Shown piece by piece: positions 52,178 to 60,556 of a stretch of DNA of 64,000 nt. Numbering within the stretch: the stretch's first letter is position 1; every line of letters starts with the position of its first letter. Under the pieces are notes generated by a model that had not been told where the DNA came from, did no database searches, and was given only the letters and a program-made list of their open reading frames with translations. Where the stretch lies: positions 2,170,001 through 2,234,000 of the forward strand of contig NZ_CP048031.1 of assembly GCF_010092445.1 (NCBI RefSeq), written 5' to 3'. The DNA is from Shewanella sp. Arc9-LZ. GTDB lineage: Bacteria > Pseudomonadota > Gammaproteobacteria > Enterobacterales > Shewanellaceae. The translations under genes were made by a program, and so were the position numbers.

Positions 52178-52963
52178 TTAATTAAATGAATAAGCATCGA
52201 GTGCTAACAATTCATACTCAACGTCTTGATGTATTTTTTTAGCAACACTTGCTTCGCTCGCCCCTAAAACAGCAATAAGCGGTAAAAAATGTTCCTGAGT
52301 CGGATGATTAAACTTAGCAAATGGTGCGAGCTGTAAGTAGTTTAATAACGATTGGGTATCATTATTTGCTAGCTTTTCTTCAACCCATTTGGTGAATTGA
52401 TTCATCATATCAACGCCATTTAGTGTTTTAGGCTGACGAAAAACCTCGCTTAAATTATGGCTTATTCCACCTGAACCTAATATGAGAATATTATCGTGTT
52501 TTAATGACGCAAGTAATTGTCCATATTGATAATTTTTTTCAGCGCTAACACGGGTGTTAATGGATATTTGTACGATAGGAATGTTTGCTTGTGGATACAT
52601 TAATCTCAATGGGATCCATACACCATGATCCCAGCCATGTGTTGGGTCTAAATTCACCTTGATGCCAGCGTTAGTAAACGTGTTGGCAATTTGCTGAGCC
52701 AGTACAGGCTCTCCTGGCGCAGGGTAGTGAATTTGATATAGTTCATCAGGAAAACGATAGAAATCATGAACGGTTTCTGGTTGCGCCCCGGCGGTGATCA
52801 CCACATCGTCAGCGACATCGAGGTGGGCAGAAAACACCACAATAGCTTTAGGTGCAGGCCGCTGCTGGCCTAATTGTTGTAAAAATCGAGATGTTTTGCT
52901 GTTTTCAACAGCCATCATAGGAGAGCCGTGTGAAATAAACAGAGGTTTTTGATGCTGTTGCAT
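52178..52963 (-). CDS. 4,5-DOPA dioxygenase-type extradiol enzyme (YgiD-like)
   Basis: About 261 residues from ATG 52963 (MQQHQKPLFISHGSPMMAVE); an ATG at 52987 is possible but has no better ribosome site. Class III ring-cleaving dioxygenase pattern: ISHGSP near the start with a metal-binding His, HGWDHGVWIPLRLMYPQANI, and ILGSGGISHNLSEVF with a further His. Members bind Zn or Fe and cleave catechol-type rings such as DOPA; the natural substrate is unknown. A LysR gene lies 75 nt above on the same strand. Confidence 0.9.
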   Translation of the reverse strand: MQQHQKPLFISHGSPMMAVENSKTSRFLQQLGQQRPAPKAIVVFSAHLDVADDVVITAGAQPETVHDFYRFPDELYQIHYPAPGEPVLAQQIANTFTNAGIKVNLDPTHGWDHGVWIPLRLMYPQANIPIVQISINTRVSAEKNYQYGQLLASLKHDNILILGSGGISHNLSEVFRQPKTLNGVDMMNQFTKWVEEKLANNDTQSLLNYLQLAPFAKFNHPTQEHFLPLIAVLGASEASVAKKIHQDVEYELLALDAYSFN

Positions 52964-53037
52964 ATTAGGTTTCTCGTTTAATGTCATTAACTACGAGGTT
53001 ATTGTGGATTCAAATAACAATTTTTAAAAGTGTTTCA

Positions 53038-53928
53038 TCAACATGCTGAATACGACAATAATTGGCGTAATGAATGCCTGAGTTGTTTAAATACCGGTTC
53101 GTGACTGTAACGATGGTGCTGTATAACATCAACATTCGCTTGCCAGCCAATCTCTTTAAATTCAGACGGTAACAAAACTAGTTGACCGCTATTAACATAG
53201 TTATTGGCAATATGATTGGGCAGTAAACACCAACCATGCCCCTGCAATGCCAGTTCTAGCAATATATAGTAATTGTCGGCGTACCAAGCATCTGGGCTAA
53301 TGGCTGACTGAAAGCTACTGGATTTAGTATTTCGCGAACGGATCAACAGTTGGCGGTGCAATTTTAAATTGGCTAAATTATCACACACCTGTTGTGCTAA
53401 AGGGTGAGAACTTGCCACATACATATCAAACTTAATTGACCCGATTGATTCGAAATCAATGTGATTCGGAATCGTTAACTCACTGAAAATAATCCCGGTC
53501 ACAGCCCGATCTGTGTCAATCATATCGATAATATCAATACTTGATGCAGTTAAAAACTCAAGCGTGATAGTTGGAAATTGAGTTTCGAGTTCATTAATAA
53601 TATTGGACAGTTTTTGCAGCGGGATGCCTTCATCTAAACCAATCGTTAGCTCTGATACTGCTTGTTGGTCTAGGCTTTGGGCGCAATCACGCAGGCGTTG
53701 ATGCTGGCTCAGTAATACTTGAGCATGGGGCAGTAGTTTTTTCCCTGCTGGTGTCAATTGTGGGTAACGTCCGCTGCGATCAAATAGTTCGCTATTGCAG
53801 TCTATTTCAAGGTTTATCACATGCTGACTGACAACCGACTGGGCTTTATTAAGGCTTCTAGCCGCCGATGAAAAAGACCCTGTGTTAACTGTCAGCACAA
53901 ACGCTTCAAGCTGTTCAATACTATACAT
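53038..53928 (-). CDS. LysR-family regulator
   Basis: 296 residues. Helix-turn-helix MYSIEQLEAFVLTVNTGSFS, SAARSLNKAQSVVSQHVINL. The effector domain runs from VSELTIGLDEGIPLQKLSNI. It is divergent from the PACE efflux gene with 86 bp between, as in AceR/AceI of Acinetobacter, so control of that gene is likely. The dioxygenase gene downstream on the same strand could be part of the same transcript. Confidence 0.92.
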   Translation of the reverse strand: MYSIEQLEAFVLTVNTGSFSSAARSLNKAQSVVSQHVINLEIDCNSELFDRSGRYPQLTPAGKKLLPHAQVLLSQHQRLRDCAQSLDQQAVSELTIGLDEGIPLQKLSNIINELETQFPTITLEFLTASSIDIIDMIDTDRAVTGIIFSELTIPNHIDFESIGSIKFDMYVASSHPLAQQVCDNLANLKLHRQLLIRSRNTKSSSFQSAISPDAWYADNYYILLELALQGHGWCLLPNHIANNYVNSGQLVLLPSEFKEIGWQANVDVIQHHRYSHEPVFKQLRHSLRQLLSYSAC

Positions 53929-54014
53929 ATCGTTTTTACCGATACTTACTAACTTTAATGTATCTTTATATTGGATGAAAATAGCGAAAACGTCACCATT
54001 TAATAGAGATAAAC

Positions 54015-54440
54015 ATGCAAAGAAGAGAAAGAGTATTTCACGCCGTGTCTTTTGAGCTCGTTGCCATGGCCATTATTGTTCCTGCAAGTGCATTATTAAT
54101 TGAAAAAAATCCATTAGATATGTTACTTGTCAGCATAGGGTTGACGCTATTTGCAATGCTTTGGAATTATGTTTACAACCTGCAGTTTGATAAGTTAATC
54201 GGCCCAAATAGAGTTGAGCGTAAAATTGGCATTAGAATTGTGCATGCGTTGGGGTTTGAAGGCGGTATGTTATTGGTGACGATTCCGTTAGTGTCATGGT
54301 ATTTGGCATTAAGTCTGATTGACACCTTAATATTAGAAGCTGGGGTTTTAGGCTTTATTTTAGTGTATACCGCAGTCTTTAATTGGCTTTACGACGTGTA
54401 TCAACCGTACCAAAAATGGTTTGCTCATTTGGTACATTAA
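54015..54440 (+). CDS. PACE-family multidrug efflux protein
   Basis: 141 residues, four membrane helices, made of two related halves each opening with R-x-x-H-A-x-x-F-E (RRERVFHAVSFELVAMAIIV and IGIRIVHALGFEGGMLLVTI). This is the bacterial transmembrane pair, or PACE, layout; the glutamate E15 in the first half is the proton-coupling residue in AceI. NYVYNLQFDK and NWLYDVYQPY are the matching second-helix ends. Known relatives export chlorhexidine, acriflavine and short diamines. A divergent LysR regulator adjoins. Confidence 0.93.
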   Translation: MQRRERVFHAVSFELVAMAIIVPASALLIEKNPLDMLLVSIGLTLFAMLWNYVYNLQFDKLIGPNRVERKIGIRIVHALGFEGGMLLVTIPLVSWYLALSLIDTLILEAGVLGFILVYTAVFNWLYDVYQPYQKWFAHLVH

Positions 54441-54573
54441 TATGGTTTATTCGTGTGGCTTTTCGTCTAGGTTCATTATTAGTTAACCATTGATGTAACA
54501 GAGGATTTAACCACGACGCCACGTTTGTTTTCTATTAGTGTCATGGTTGCTGTGGCATCATGATGGTTGAATA

Positions 54574-55020
54574 ATGATAAGCTGGATGCAAAACGTGAAA
54601 AATTACCGCCTAAATTATGCTGCCATCGTTATCGTCAGTGCATTGATGTTAATTAATCCTGTCGCAGCGGACACACTCGCACCGTTTACTAGTGATGGTT
54701 GCAGCGCATTTCCAGATGGCACGTTTGAACAAAGCGAATTATGGTTAGCGTGTTGCCAAAAACATGATTATGACTATTGGAAGGGCGGCACATTTGATGA
54801 ACGCCTTGCATCAGATAAAGCATTACGTGCCTGTGTTACCAATGTGGGCCAACCGCAAATTGCTTTATTAATGTTAGCCGGTGTAAGAGTGGGTGGCTCG
54901 CCATATTTACCCACCCAATTTCGCTGGGGTTATGGTTGGTCATACCCAAGAGATTACGGTTCGTTAACTGAAGACGAGCAGAAACAAGTAGAACGACTCT
55001 TTGGTCAAGAGCAAAAGTAA
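54574..55020 (+). CDS. Secreted phospholipase A2-like protein with CCxxHD motif
   Basis: 148 residues, signal peptide at ~11-32 (YAAIVIVSALMLINPVAA, cleavage after VAA). The mature chain has TSDGCSAFPDGTFEQSELWL, then ACCQKHDYDYWKGGTFDERL. C60-C61-x2-H64-D65 is the signature of secreted phospholipase A2 (CCxxHD), with C43 and C87 as possible disulfide partners, and DGCSAFPDG may be a calcium loop. The C-terminal part is Trp/Tyr-rich (FRWGYGWSYPRDYGSLT). A hydrolytic role on phospholipid is inferred from the motif only; fold and activity are unproven. Small intergenic gaps on both sides, no operon. Confidence 0.75.
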   Translation: MISWMQNVKNYRLNYAAIVIVSALMLINPVAADTLAPFTSDGCSAFPDGTFEQSELWLACCQKHDYDYWKGGTFDERLASDKALRACVTNVGQPQIALLMLAGVRVGGSPYLPTQFRWGYGWSYPRDYGSLTEDEQKQVERLFGQEQK

Positions 55021-55038
55021 TCATTAATCATTAATCAT

Positions 55039-55208
55039 ATGACAACAAAATCACCACAACACATCGGCACTCTTTTAGGCGTGTTATATGGCATATCGTT
55101 AACAATATTGGCGATATACCAGCGCTAAATGACTTTGGTGGGCTGGTTACCATATCATTTATGTTTGTGGTTCCGTTGGTTATTGGTCTTATTTGCGTTC
55201 ATTTTTAA
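55039..55208 (+). pseudogene. Frameshifted, truncated small membrane-protein gene
   Basis: From ATG 55039 the frame reads TTKSPQHIGTLLGVLYGISL, then TILAIYQR and stop TAA 55126. One frame away, from about 55125, it continues LNDFGGLVTISFMFVVPLVI, then GLICVHF and TAA 55206-55208. Joined, the two make hydrophobic helices separated by a short polar loop, the pattern of one small membrane protein. The second part ends where the reversed MITE copy begins (~55211). I do not recognise the family. Confidence 0.6.
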
Positions 55209-55210
55209 GC

Positions 55211-55347
55211 TCAACAAAGAGTAAAATTTTTTAGCCGAACCCTTCGGACAGGGTTTGTTGGTCATTTCTACTATGTTATCTGCTTTTATTTAAGTCATAA
55301 CCAACAATTCGCTGCAAAAACAACCTTGAAAGATCATCTGGTCCTGG
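55211..55347. mobile_element. Partial, reversed copy of the MITE at 12352
   Basis: The reverse complement of this stretch aligns with the left part of the 12352-12626 element: TGATCTTTCAAGGTTG, TTTTTGCAGCGAATTGTTG, CCGAAGGGTTCGGCTAAAAA and TTTTACTCTTTGTTGAG are all found in both. It lacks the right third, has a ~25-bp internal deletion, and its outer end (CCAGGACCAGATGATCTTT) has lost much of the terminal repeat. It is a decayed copy. Confidence 0.8.
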
Positions 55348-55645
55348 CGATTAAACCGATGTCACCAGTGTCATTTCGATGCCAAAAACCGTTAAGCTTA
55401 ATTAAAACCTCACGCCGTTAAGCTATCCCATGAGTGTTTAATCGTTATATTTGCTATTTCGATAACATCTCAATATCCACTATTTATCGTCATAATCTCT
55501 ATTATTAGAAATGGGTTGTCATTTAAAGCCTCATTCAATCGCCTTTTTAGTAATGTGTTAAATAGCGTCAACAGCCACTTGCGCCTCGATGTTATTTCAG
55601 CATACAATCGTGCGCTGAAATTGAGCTAACACGTGTACGCTATAA
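55348..55645. other. Gap upstream of the ferredoxin-reductase/desaturase pair
   Basis: 298 bp of AT-rich sequence with no gene. It should hold the promoter of the ferredoxin reductase-desaturase operon; no clear boxes or palindromes are visible. Confidence 0.45.
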
Positions 55646-56767
55646 ATGAATTTATTGACCCGACTTAACAAAGTCACTGCTAAAACCTTATTTCATACTG
55701 AATCATTAGGCAGTTATTTCGAACCGCTTATCCAACGTGTTAAGCCTGCTTGGCGAGCTCACTGGTTTCGTGCCCAGGTTTTGTCGGTTAAACCGCTTCG
55801 CGATGATGTATTACAGCTTGAGTTAGCTCCGCAAAAATCTTGGCCGCAAGCCAAAGCTGGCCAACATGTGTTATTAACGGTTGAGCTAAATGGACGGTTA
55901 ATGACGCGGCCTTTCTCTATTTCGTCGTCGCCCGAACAACATCATGCTCAATACCCCAAAACACGGGTTATTCGTTTAACCATTAAACATAACGCGGATG
56001 GCGCTTTTACCTCAGGGTTAAGTCGGCATATCACTGCTGGTTGTTATGTTAACTTAAGCGCGCCGCAAGGTGATTTTGTGCTAGGTGAGAGTGTTGTTGA
56101 CCTGCCTGAAACCCCATTATGGTTTGTTGCTGCAGGCAGTGGTATTACTCCGTTTATGGCTATGTTGCATCAATTGGCATTGTCTATAAAACGATCAGTA
56201 TTGCAATCATCAAGCCCGATTCAGCTCATCTATTTTGCTAAAGCCGGCGAGCACTTATATGTTGATGAACTTACTGCTTTAGCGCAACAGATCCCTCAGC
56301 TCTCTGTGAAAATGTTGGTGCGTAAAAATGGCGACAGTTTAGCTGCTGCATTACAGGAGTGCCCAGCAGCGAGCCAAGTGTTGATCTGCGGTCCCGGCAA
56401 GTTTAAGCAAGATGTTGATTGCCAATTAGATGCCATTAATCACCCGCCACAACACCGTCAAGCCGAGTACTTTCAAGCACCGGTATTACCCCAAACAGAT
56501 AACGGCCACCAGCATATTCAGTTAACGCAGCGAGGCAAACAAACCCAACTTATATTAGCAACGAACGATACTTTGCTAAATGGTTTAGAACTACAGGGAA
56601 TAAGTGCCAATTTTGGCTGCCGTATTGGTGTGTGTCACCAATGCCAGTGTGTGAAAAAAACGGGCGTGGTTAGAAATTTACGCACCGGTGAGCTATCGCA
56701 ACAAGGTGAACAATTGATCCAATTATGCATTTCTCAGGCAGTGTCGCCACTTGAGTTGGAATTATAA
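55646..56767 (+). CDS. Ferredoxin-NAD(P) reductase with C-terminal [2Fe-2S] domain
   Basis: 373 residues. FAD site RPFSISSSP after the KAGQHVLLTVELNGRLMT strand, NAD(P) site LWFVAAGSGITPFMAMLHQL and VLICGPGKF, then a plant-type ferredoxin FGCRIGVCHQCQCVKK with a later cysteine in IQLCISQA. The start ATG 55646 lacks a strong ribosome site. The next gene, a fatty-acid desaturase, begins 5 nt after the stop. Such reductases supply electrons to acyl desaturases, as in the mycobacterial DesA3 system. Membrane-associated or cytoplasmic; no signal peptide. Confidence 0.9.
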   Translation: MNLLTRLNKVTAKTLFHTESLGSYFEPLIQRVKPAWRAHWFRAQVLSVKPLRDDVLQLELAPQKSWPQAKAGQHVLLTVELNGRLMTRPFSISSSPEQHHAQYPKTRVIRLTIKHNADGAFTSGLSRHITAGCYVNLSAPQGDFVLGESVVDLPETPLWFVAAGSGITPFMAMLHQLALSIKRSVLQSSSPIQLIYFAKAGEHLYVDELTALAQQIPQLSVKMLVRKNGDSLAAALQECPAASQVLICGPGKFKQDVDCQLDAINHPPQHRQAEYFQAPVLPQTDNGHQHIQLTQRGKQTQLILATNDTLLNGLELQGISANFGCRIGVCHQCQCVKKTGVVRNLRTGELSQQGEQLIQLCISQAVSPLELEL

Positions 56768-56771
56768 ATCG

Positions 56772-57827
56772 ATGAATAAAAATATTAATTTTGAGTTGTT
56801 AGCTAACGAGTTAGATGACTTAAAGCGCCAAACTTTAAGCGAGGTTGGTGCCACTGATGCTGCTTATATTCGTAAAGTGATTGTGTGGCAACGCGCTTTA
56901 GAGTGGGGCGGTCGTGTGTTATTGATGCTCGGGTTTATCCATCCACTATGCTGGGTTGTGGGGGTGTTGAGCTTAGCGAGCGCCAAAATTCTCGACAATA
57001 TGGAAATTGGTCATAATGTGCTGCATGGGCAATATGATTGGATGAACGATCCTCATATTAACTCGCGTCAGTTTGATTGGGACATCGCCTGTGATGGTAA
57101 AAGTTGGCAACGGATCCATAATTACGAACACCACACTTACACCAATGTAATAGGTAAGGACCGTGATTTTGGTTATGGTTTGCTGCGTTTGTCGAATGAT
57201 TTTGCGTGGCGGGTTAAAAACCTATGGCAATTTATTACTTACGTTAATTTAAGTATGCTATTTCAATGGGGTGTGTCTTACCATGAACTCGCTGCAGAAC
57301 GTGTTTTTATGGGTAAAAAGAAACAAGACCGATCATCAAAAGTTGATGCTAGTGAGCTCAAACGTCGCTTTTTTAGTAAAGGTGGTAAGCAACTAATCAA
57401 AGATTACCTGCTATTTCCTCTGCTGGCCGGTCCACTATTTTTGTGGGTGATATGTGGTAACTTAATAGCTAATCTAATTCGCAATCTATGGACGTCTACC
57501 ATTATCTTTTGTGGCCATTTTACCACCGATGTACATACCTTTAGCCAAGCAGAGTGTGAAAATGAAACTCAAGGTCAATGGTATTATCGTCAGGCGTTAG
57601 GGTCGTCAAACATTCTCGGTGGCAAATTGTTTCATATATTTACTGGTCACTTGAGTTTTCAAATAGAACATCATTTGTTCCCAGACTTACCATCGTCACG
57701 CTACCAGCAAGTGGCGCCACAAGTGGTGGCAATATTTGCCCGCCATGGGATTGCTTATCATACAGGGCCTTTTTTACGTCAATATAGCCAAGTGGTTAAA
57801 CGTATTTTACGTTATTCTCTACCATAA
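56772..57827 (+). CDS. Membrane fatty-acid desaturase
   Basis: 351 residues from ATG 56772; the frame opens 7 codons above but within the preceding gene's end. The three histidine boxes are present: HNVLHGQYDW (HxxxH), HNYEHHTYTN (HxxHH) and QIEHHLFPDL (QxxHH). Membrane helices flank them (LLMLGFIHPLCWVVGVLSLA, LLFPLLAGPLFLWVICGNLI). The di-iron centre inserts a double bond into an acyl chain in the inner membrane. Electrons probably come from the adjoining ferredoxin reductase. A role in cold adaptation of lipids is plausible. It ends in a terminator. Confidence 0.94.
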   Translation: MNKNINFELLANELDDLKRQTLSEVGATDAAYIRKVIVWQRALEWGGRVLLMLGFIHPLCWVVGVLSLASAKILDNMEIGHNVLHGQYDWMNDPHINSRQFDWDIACDGKSWQRIHNYEHHTYTNVIGKDRDFGYGLLRLSNDFAWRVKNLWQFITYVNLSMLFQWGVSYHELAAERVFMGKKKQDRSSKVDASELKRRFFSKGGKQLIKDYLLFPLLAGPLFLWVICGNLIANLIRNLWTSTIIFCGHFTTDVHTFSQAECENETQGQWYYRQALGSSNILGGKLFHIFTGHLSFQIEHHLFPDLPSSRYQQVAPQVVAIFARHGIAYHTGPFLRQYSQVVKRILRYSLP

Positions 57828-57849
57828 ACTGGATGACATTCGCTGACTA

Positions 57850-57876
57850 AGCACTTCAACCGAAGTGCTTTTTTTT
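57850..57876 (+). terminator. Terminator after desaturase
   Basis: AGCACTTC (57850-57857), loop AACC, GAAGTGCT (57862-57869), then a T run to 57876. Confidence 0.92.
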
Positions 57877-57953
57877 ATCGATAAAATATTCATAGGCGTG
57901 GTTATTAACAGCCGTTAAGATAGGTCAATCTGTTTAAACTGGAAACGCGAGAG

Positions 57954-58412
57954 ATGATACCTTCAGATAAAGGGGTACGAGCTATAGCGATGCTAGAAGC
58001 AAGTAAAGGCGTATTGGCTTTATTGGTTGCAATAGGCTTACATGCGTATGCTGGTATAAATTTGTCGGTGTTGGCAACACAATGGGTGACGCATTTACAC
58101 CTAAACCCTGCAAGTCATTACCCGAGTATTTTTATTGCAGCGATAGGATCGGTATCGCAATCAAGTCTGACGTTATTAGCATTAGGAGCTGCGGCATATA
58201 CTTTGGTGCGCTTTATTGAAGCCTATGGTTTATGGCATAACATGGGTTGGACTCAATGGTTTGCACTTTTTAGTGGCGCAATCTATTTACCTTTTGAGCT
58301 TTACGAAATGATGAGCCACTTTAGCCTGCTCAGTGTGATTGTGTTGCTAATTAATCTTGTGGTGGTCATATATATGTATTTTGTGTTGTTTCCGCGTAAA
58401 GCAGCCATATGA
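57954..58412 (+). CDS. DUF2127 membrane protein
   Basis: 152 residues with four hydrophobic helices. The opening DKGVRAIAMLEASKGVLALL and the middle LGAAAYTLVRFIEAYGLWHN are the DUF2127 hallmarks, and MGWTQWFALFSGAIYLPFEL follows. Inner-membrane protein of unknown function. ATG 57954 follows a GAGAG-type site. Separate from the desaturase by a terminator, so it is independent. Confidence 0.9.
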   Translation: MIPSDKGVRAIAMLEASKGVLALLVAIGLHAYAGINLSVLATQWVTHLHLNPASHYPSIFIAAIGSVSQSSLTLLALGAAAYTLVRFIEAYGLWHNMGWTQWFALFSGAIYLPFELYEMMSHFSLLSVIVLLINLVVVIYMYFVLFPRKAAI

Positions 58413-58857
58413 GCTCCGCTTCAATGTCCGTTACGCAGATTAATCTGAAATTATTAACAGAGTTTAATGGCCAGCGGTTGATCCATTAAGTGGTAATGTT
58501 AGTATAAATACTCACTAGCATTAACGATGAGTTAGCGAAAACACGATTGATTGACTCGAAATGATTTATTTTACGTGAGTTTATGACGTTAATTTATGTA
58601 GACATTCAATTAAGTCATTTGCTTTACTAAATGCACTTTATTTGAATTGAGACCCGTTTTATTAGTGGTGTAATATTTGTTTTAACGGCGAGTGTTTTTA
58701 TTGGTTTAATAAAACGACGATAAATACTCGCTGAGATACAATGTAAGCAACATGTTAATAGTAGAGGTGTTTATTATTAATCTTGCTGGCTTGTAATCAC
58801 CATTTATACAAATGCTGTAATGTTATGACTAATTAATTCTACTTTACGAGGAATAAA
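58413..58857. other. 445-bp gap upstream of dps
   Basis: No gene. A GCGAGT...ACTCGC inverted pair (near 58688 and 58727) with partly pairing A/T arms lies ahead of dps. The dps promoter must be here. GAGGA (58849-58853) is its ribosome site. Confidence 0.45.
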
Positions 58858-59328
58858 ATGACTGACATCGATATTGGTATAAAAAAAGATGACCGACTAA
58901 AAGTTGCCGAAGGCTTAAAAAGTTTATTGGCTGACTCTTACACGCTTTATTTGCAAACTCATAATTTCCATTGGAATGTTACCGGGGTACATTTTCGCGA
59001 ATTACACTTAATGTTTGAAGAACATTACACTGAACTTGCGACAGCGGTCGATGATATTGCCGAACGTATTCGTACCTTGGATGTGGCCGCACCGGGAACG
59101 TATAAAGAGTTTGCGCGCCTGAGTTCTATTAAAGAAGTAGAAGGTGTGCCGAGTTCTACTGATATGGTTGACTTACTTACCCTAGGCCATGAGCAAGTTG
59201 TTAAAACATCGCGACAAGTGCTTAAGTTAGCACAAGCTGCTGATGATGAGTCAACGGTAGCCTTAGTGTCTGACCGTATGCGGATACACGAGAAAACGGC
59301 GTGGATGTTAAGAGCAACACGTAAGTAA
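58858..59328 (+). CDS. dps: Dps-family ferritin-like DNA-protecting protein
   Basis: 156 residues. The dodecamer ferroxidase residues line up with E. coli Dps by spacing: H38 and H50 on one subunit, D65 and E69 on the other ([38 protein letters not shown]). The fold otherwise is intact (HTAWM-type helix at [15 protein letters not shown]). The N-terminal tail has three Lys/Arg ([10 protein letters not shown]), which may bind DNA weakly. It stores iron and consumes peroxide. Convergent with a TetR gene. Confidence 0.95.
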   Translation: MTDIDIGIKKDDRLKVAEGLKSLLADSYTLYLQTHNFHWNVTGVHFRELHLMFEEHYTELATAVDDIAERIRTLDVAAPGTYKEFARLSSIKEVEGVPSSTDMVDLLTLGHEQVVKTSRQVLKLAQAADDESTVALVSDRMRIHEKTAWMLRATRK

Positions 59329-59479
59329 TCTGTACGATACTGAACCGTGTTGATGCAATTTGCGATGGTTAGTGCTGTTATTATTTGAATTTGAATTTGA
59401 GATGCGACGATCTACTCATGAAGTCGATAGTTAGCATGATATTCTGGCATTAACTAAAATGTGAGTTAAAACGTGAATT

Positions 59480-59508
59480 AAAAAAGCGCCTCAATAAGGC
59501 GCTTTTTT
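59480..59508. terminator. Bidirectional terminator between dps and TetR gene
   Basis: A AAAAAGCGCCT loop AGGCGCTTTTTT structure. Flanking A and T runs make it usable from both strands, and it sits just past the TetR stop at 59513. Confidence 0.92.
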
Positions 59509-59512
59509 GTGT

Positions 59513-60100
59513 TTAAGCAGTAGCCAGTTGTTTAAAAAACTCTTCTTGCTGTTGTCTCACTGTGTCAACGTCATTGGTTGCTTTTAAATAAGATCGCAAA
59601 CCAATAATGTTGATTTGAATTTTCTTCGCCGTGAGTTGACTGTCTAAATGGGCAGGTAAGTCGCCTTCAAGTTTGGCTTGGTCAATAATACTGGCAAATC
59701 GTTGTTCAAATTTGTTGAGCTGCTCACGGGCAACGTTTAATGTATCTAGATGAGATTCATCTAATTCAGATAACGTCCTTACTAACATGCACAATTCACT
59801 GGGTGAACCTTCACAGCATGGTTTAACCAGCCCACGTAGATAATGTGTTAATCCAACCCATGCACGATCATGTTGTTGTAACATATTATTCAAATTACGT
59901 TCGCCCGTTTGAGCATAACGAATAAGTGTCGCTTGATATAAATCAGCTTTACTACCAAATGCGGCATAAATACTGCCTGGTCGCATGTCCATAGTTGTTT
60001 GAATTTCTCGCGTTGATGTGGCCAAAAAACCTTTCTGCCAAAACAGATTTTTTGCTCTTTCAAGTACGTCATCGCGATCAAATTTAGAAATATTAGCCAT
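59513..60100 (-). CDS. TetR-family regulator
   Basis: 195 residues. Helix-turn-helix FDRDDVLERAKNLFWQKGFL, TSTREIQTTMDMRPGSIYAA, FGSKADLYQATLIRYAQTG. The C-terminal domain has CCEGSPSELCMLVRTLSELD, like the AcrR/EthR-type group with a cysteine-rich pocket. Partner genes are not obvious: the next gene on its upstream side is far (a 456-bp gap), so the target may be itself or distal. Ends at the shared terminator. Confidence 0.92.
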   Translation of the reverse strand: MANISKFDRDDVLERAKNLFWQKGFLATSTREIQTTMDMRPGSIYAAFGSKADLYQATLIRYAQTGERNLNNMLQQHDRAWVGLTHYLRGLVKPCCEGSPSELCMLVRTLSELDESHLDTLNVAREQLNKFEQRFASIIDQAKLEGDLPAHLDSQLTAKKIQINIIGLRSYLKATNDVDTVRQQQEEFFKQLATA

Positions 60101-60333
60101 TACATCCTCTTTGGTTAGTTGGCTATTTTACGTTAACCCTATGAGATAAGGCCAGTATCTTTTGGCAATTTTTTAACCATAATGGCCATTGTTGCTGATT
60201 ATGCTTAATTATGGATTTGATATGAACGATTTCTAATTGAGCAAATAATGTCGATTAAACAACAAAGCTGCATTCACGAGAGGTTATTTGAATTACAAAA
60301 TTGACGGATAAATGCAGTGGATAAGCATGAGTG

Positions 60334-60375
60334 GTGTTGTGATATTGGTATTGTGATATTGGTGTTGTGACATTA
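60334..60375. repeat. 14-bp tandem repeat, three copies
   Basis: GTGTTGTGATATTG, GTATTGTGATATTG, GTGTTGTGACATTA at 60334, 60348 and 60362. Each differs from the first by one or two bases. Confidence 0.85.
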
Positions 60376-60458
60376 GCGTTGTACTAGTAGTGATGTAATG
60401 GTGGCATTTTGATATTGGCGTTATATTAGTACGACTATAATGAGCCGTTATTAACGAT

Positions 60459-60494
60459 AAAGCGGAATTGAACTAATGTATTCAATTCCGCTTT
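60459..60494 (-). terminator. Strong 14-bp hairpin after the AGCS symporter gene
   Basis: AAAGCGGAATTGAA (60459-60472), loop CTAATGTA, TTCAATTCCGCTTT (60481-60494). A perfect stem 63 nt beyond the stop at 60557 on the minus strand. Little T run follows, so it may end the transcript or protect the 3' end. Confidence 0.6.
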
Positions 60495-60556
60495 CAAAAC
60501 TAAGCGCTCAATTTACACTCAAATTAAATCCATTGTAAAAATGCGCTGATTAAAGG

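Larger units (their letters stand above)
60101..60556. other. 456-bp gap with repeat and hairpin
   Basis: No gene. It contains a short tandem repeat (60334-60375) and a strong hairpin (60459-60494), and should hold the TetR promoter at its left end. Confidence 0.5.
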
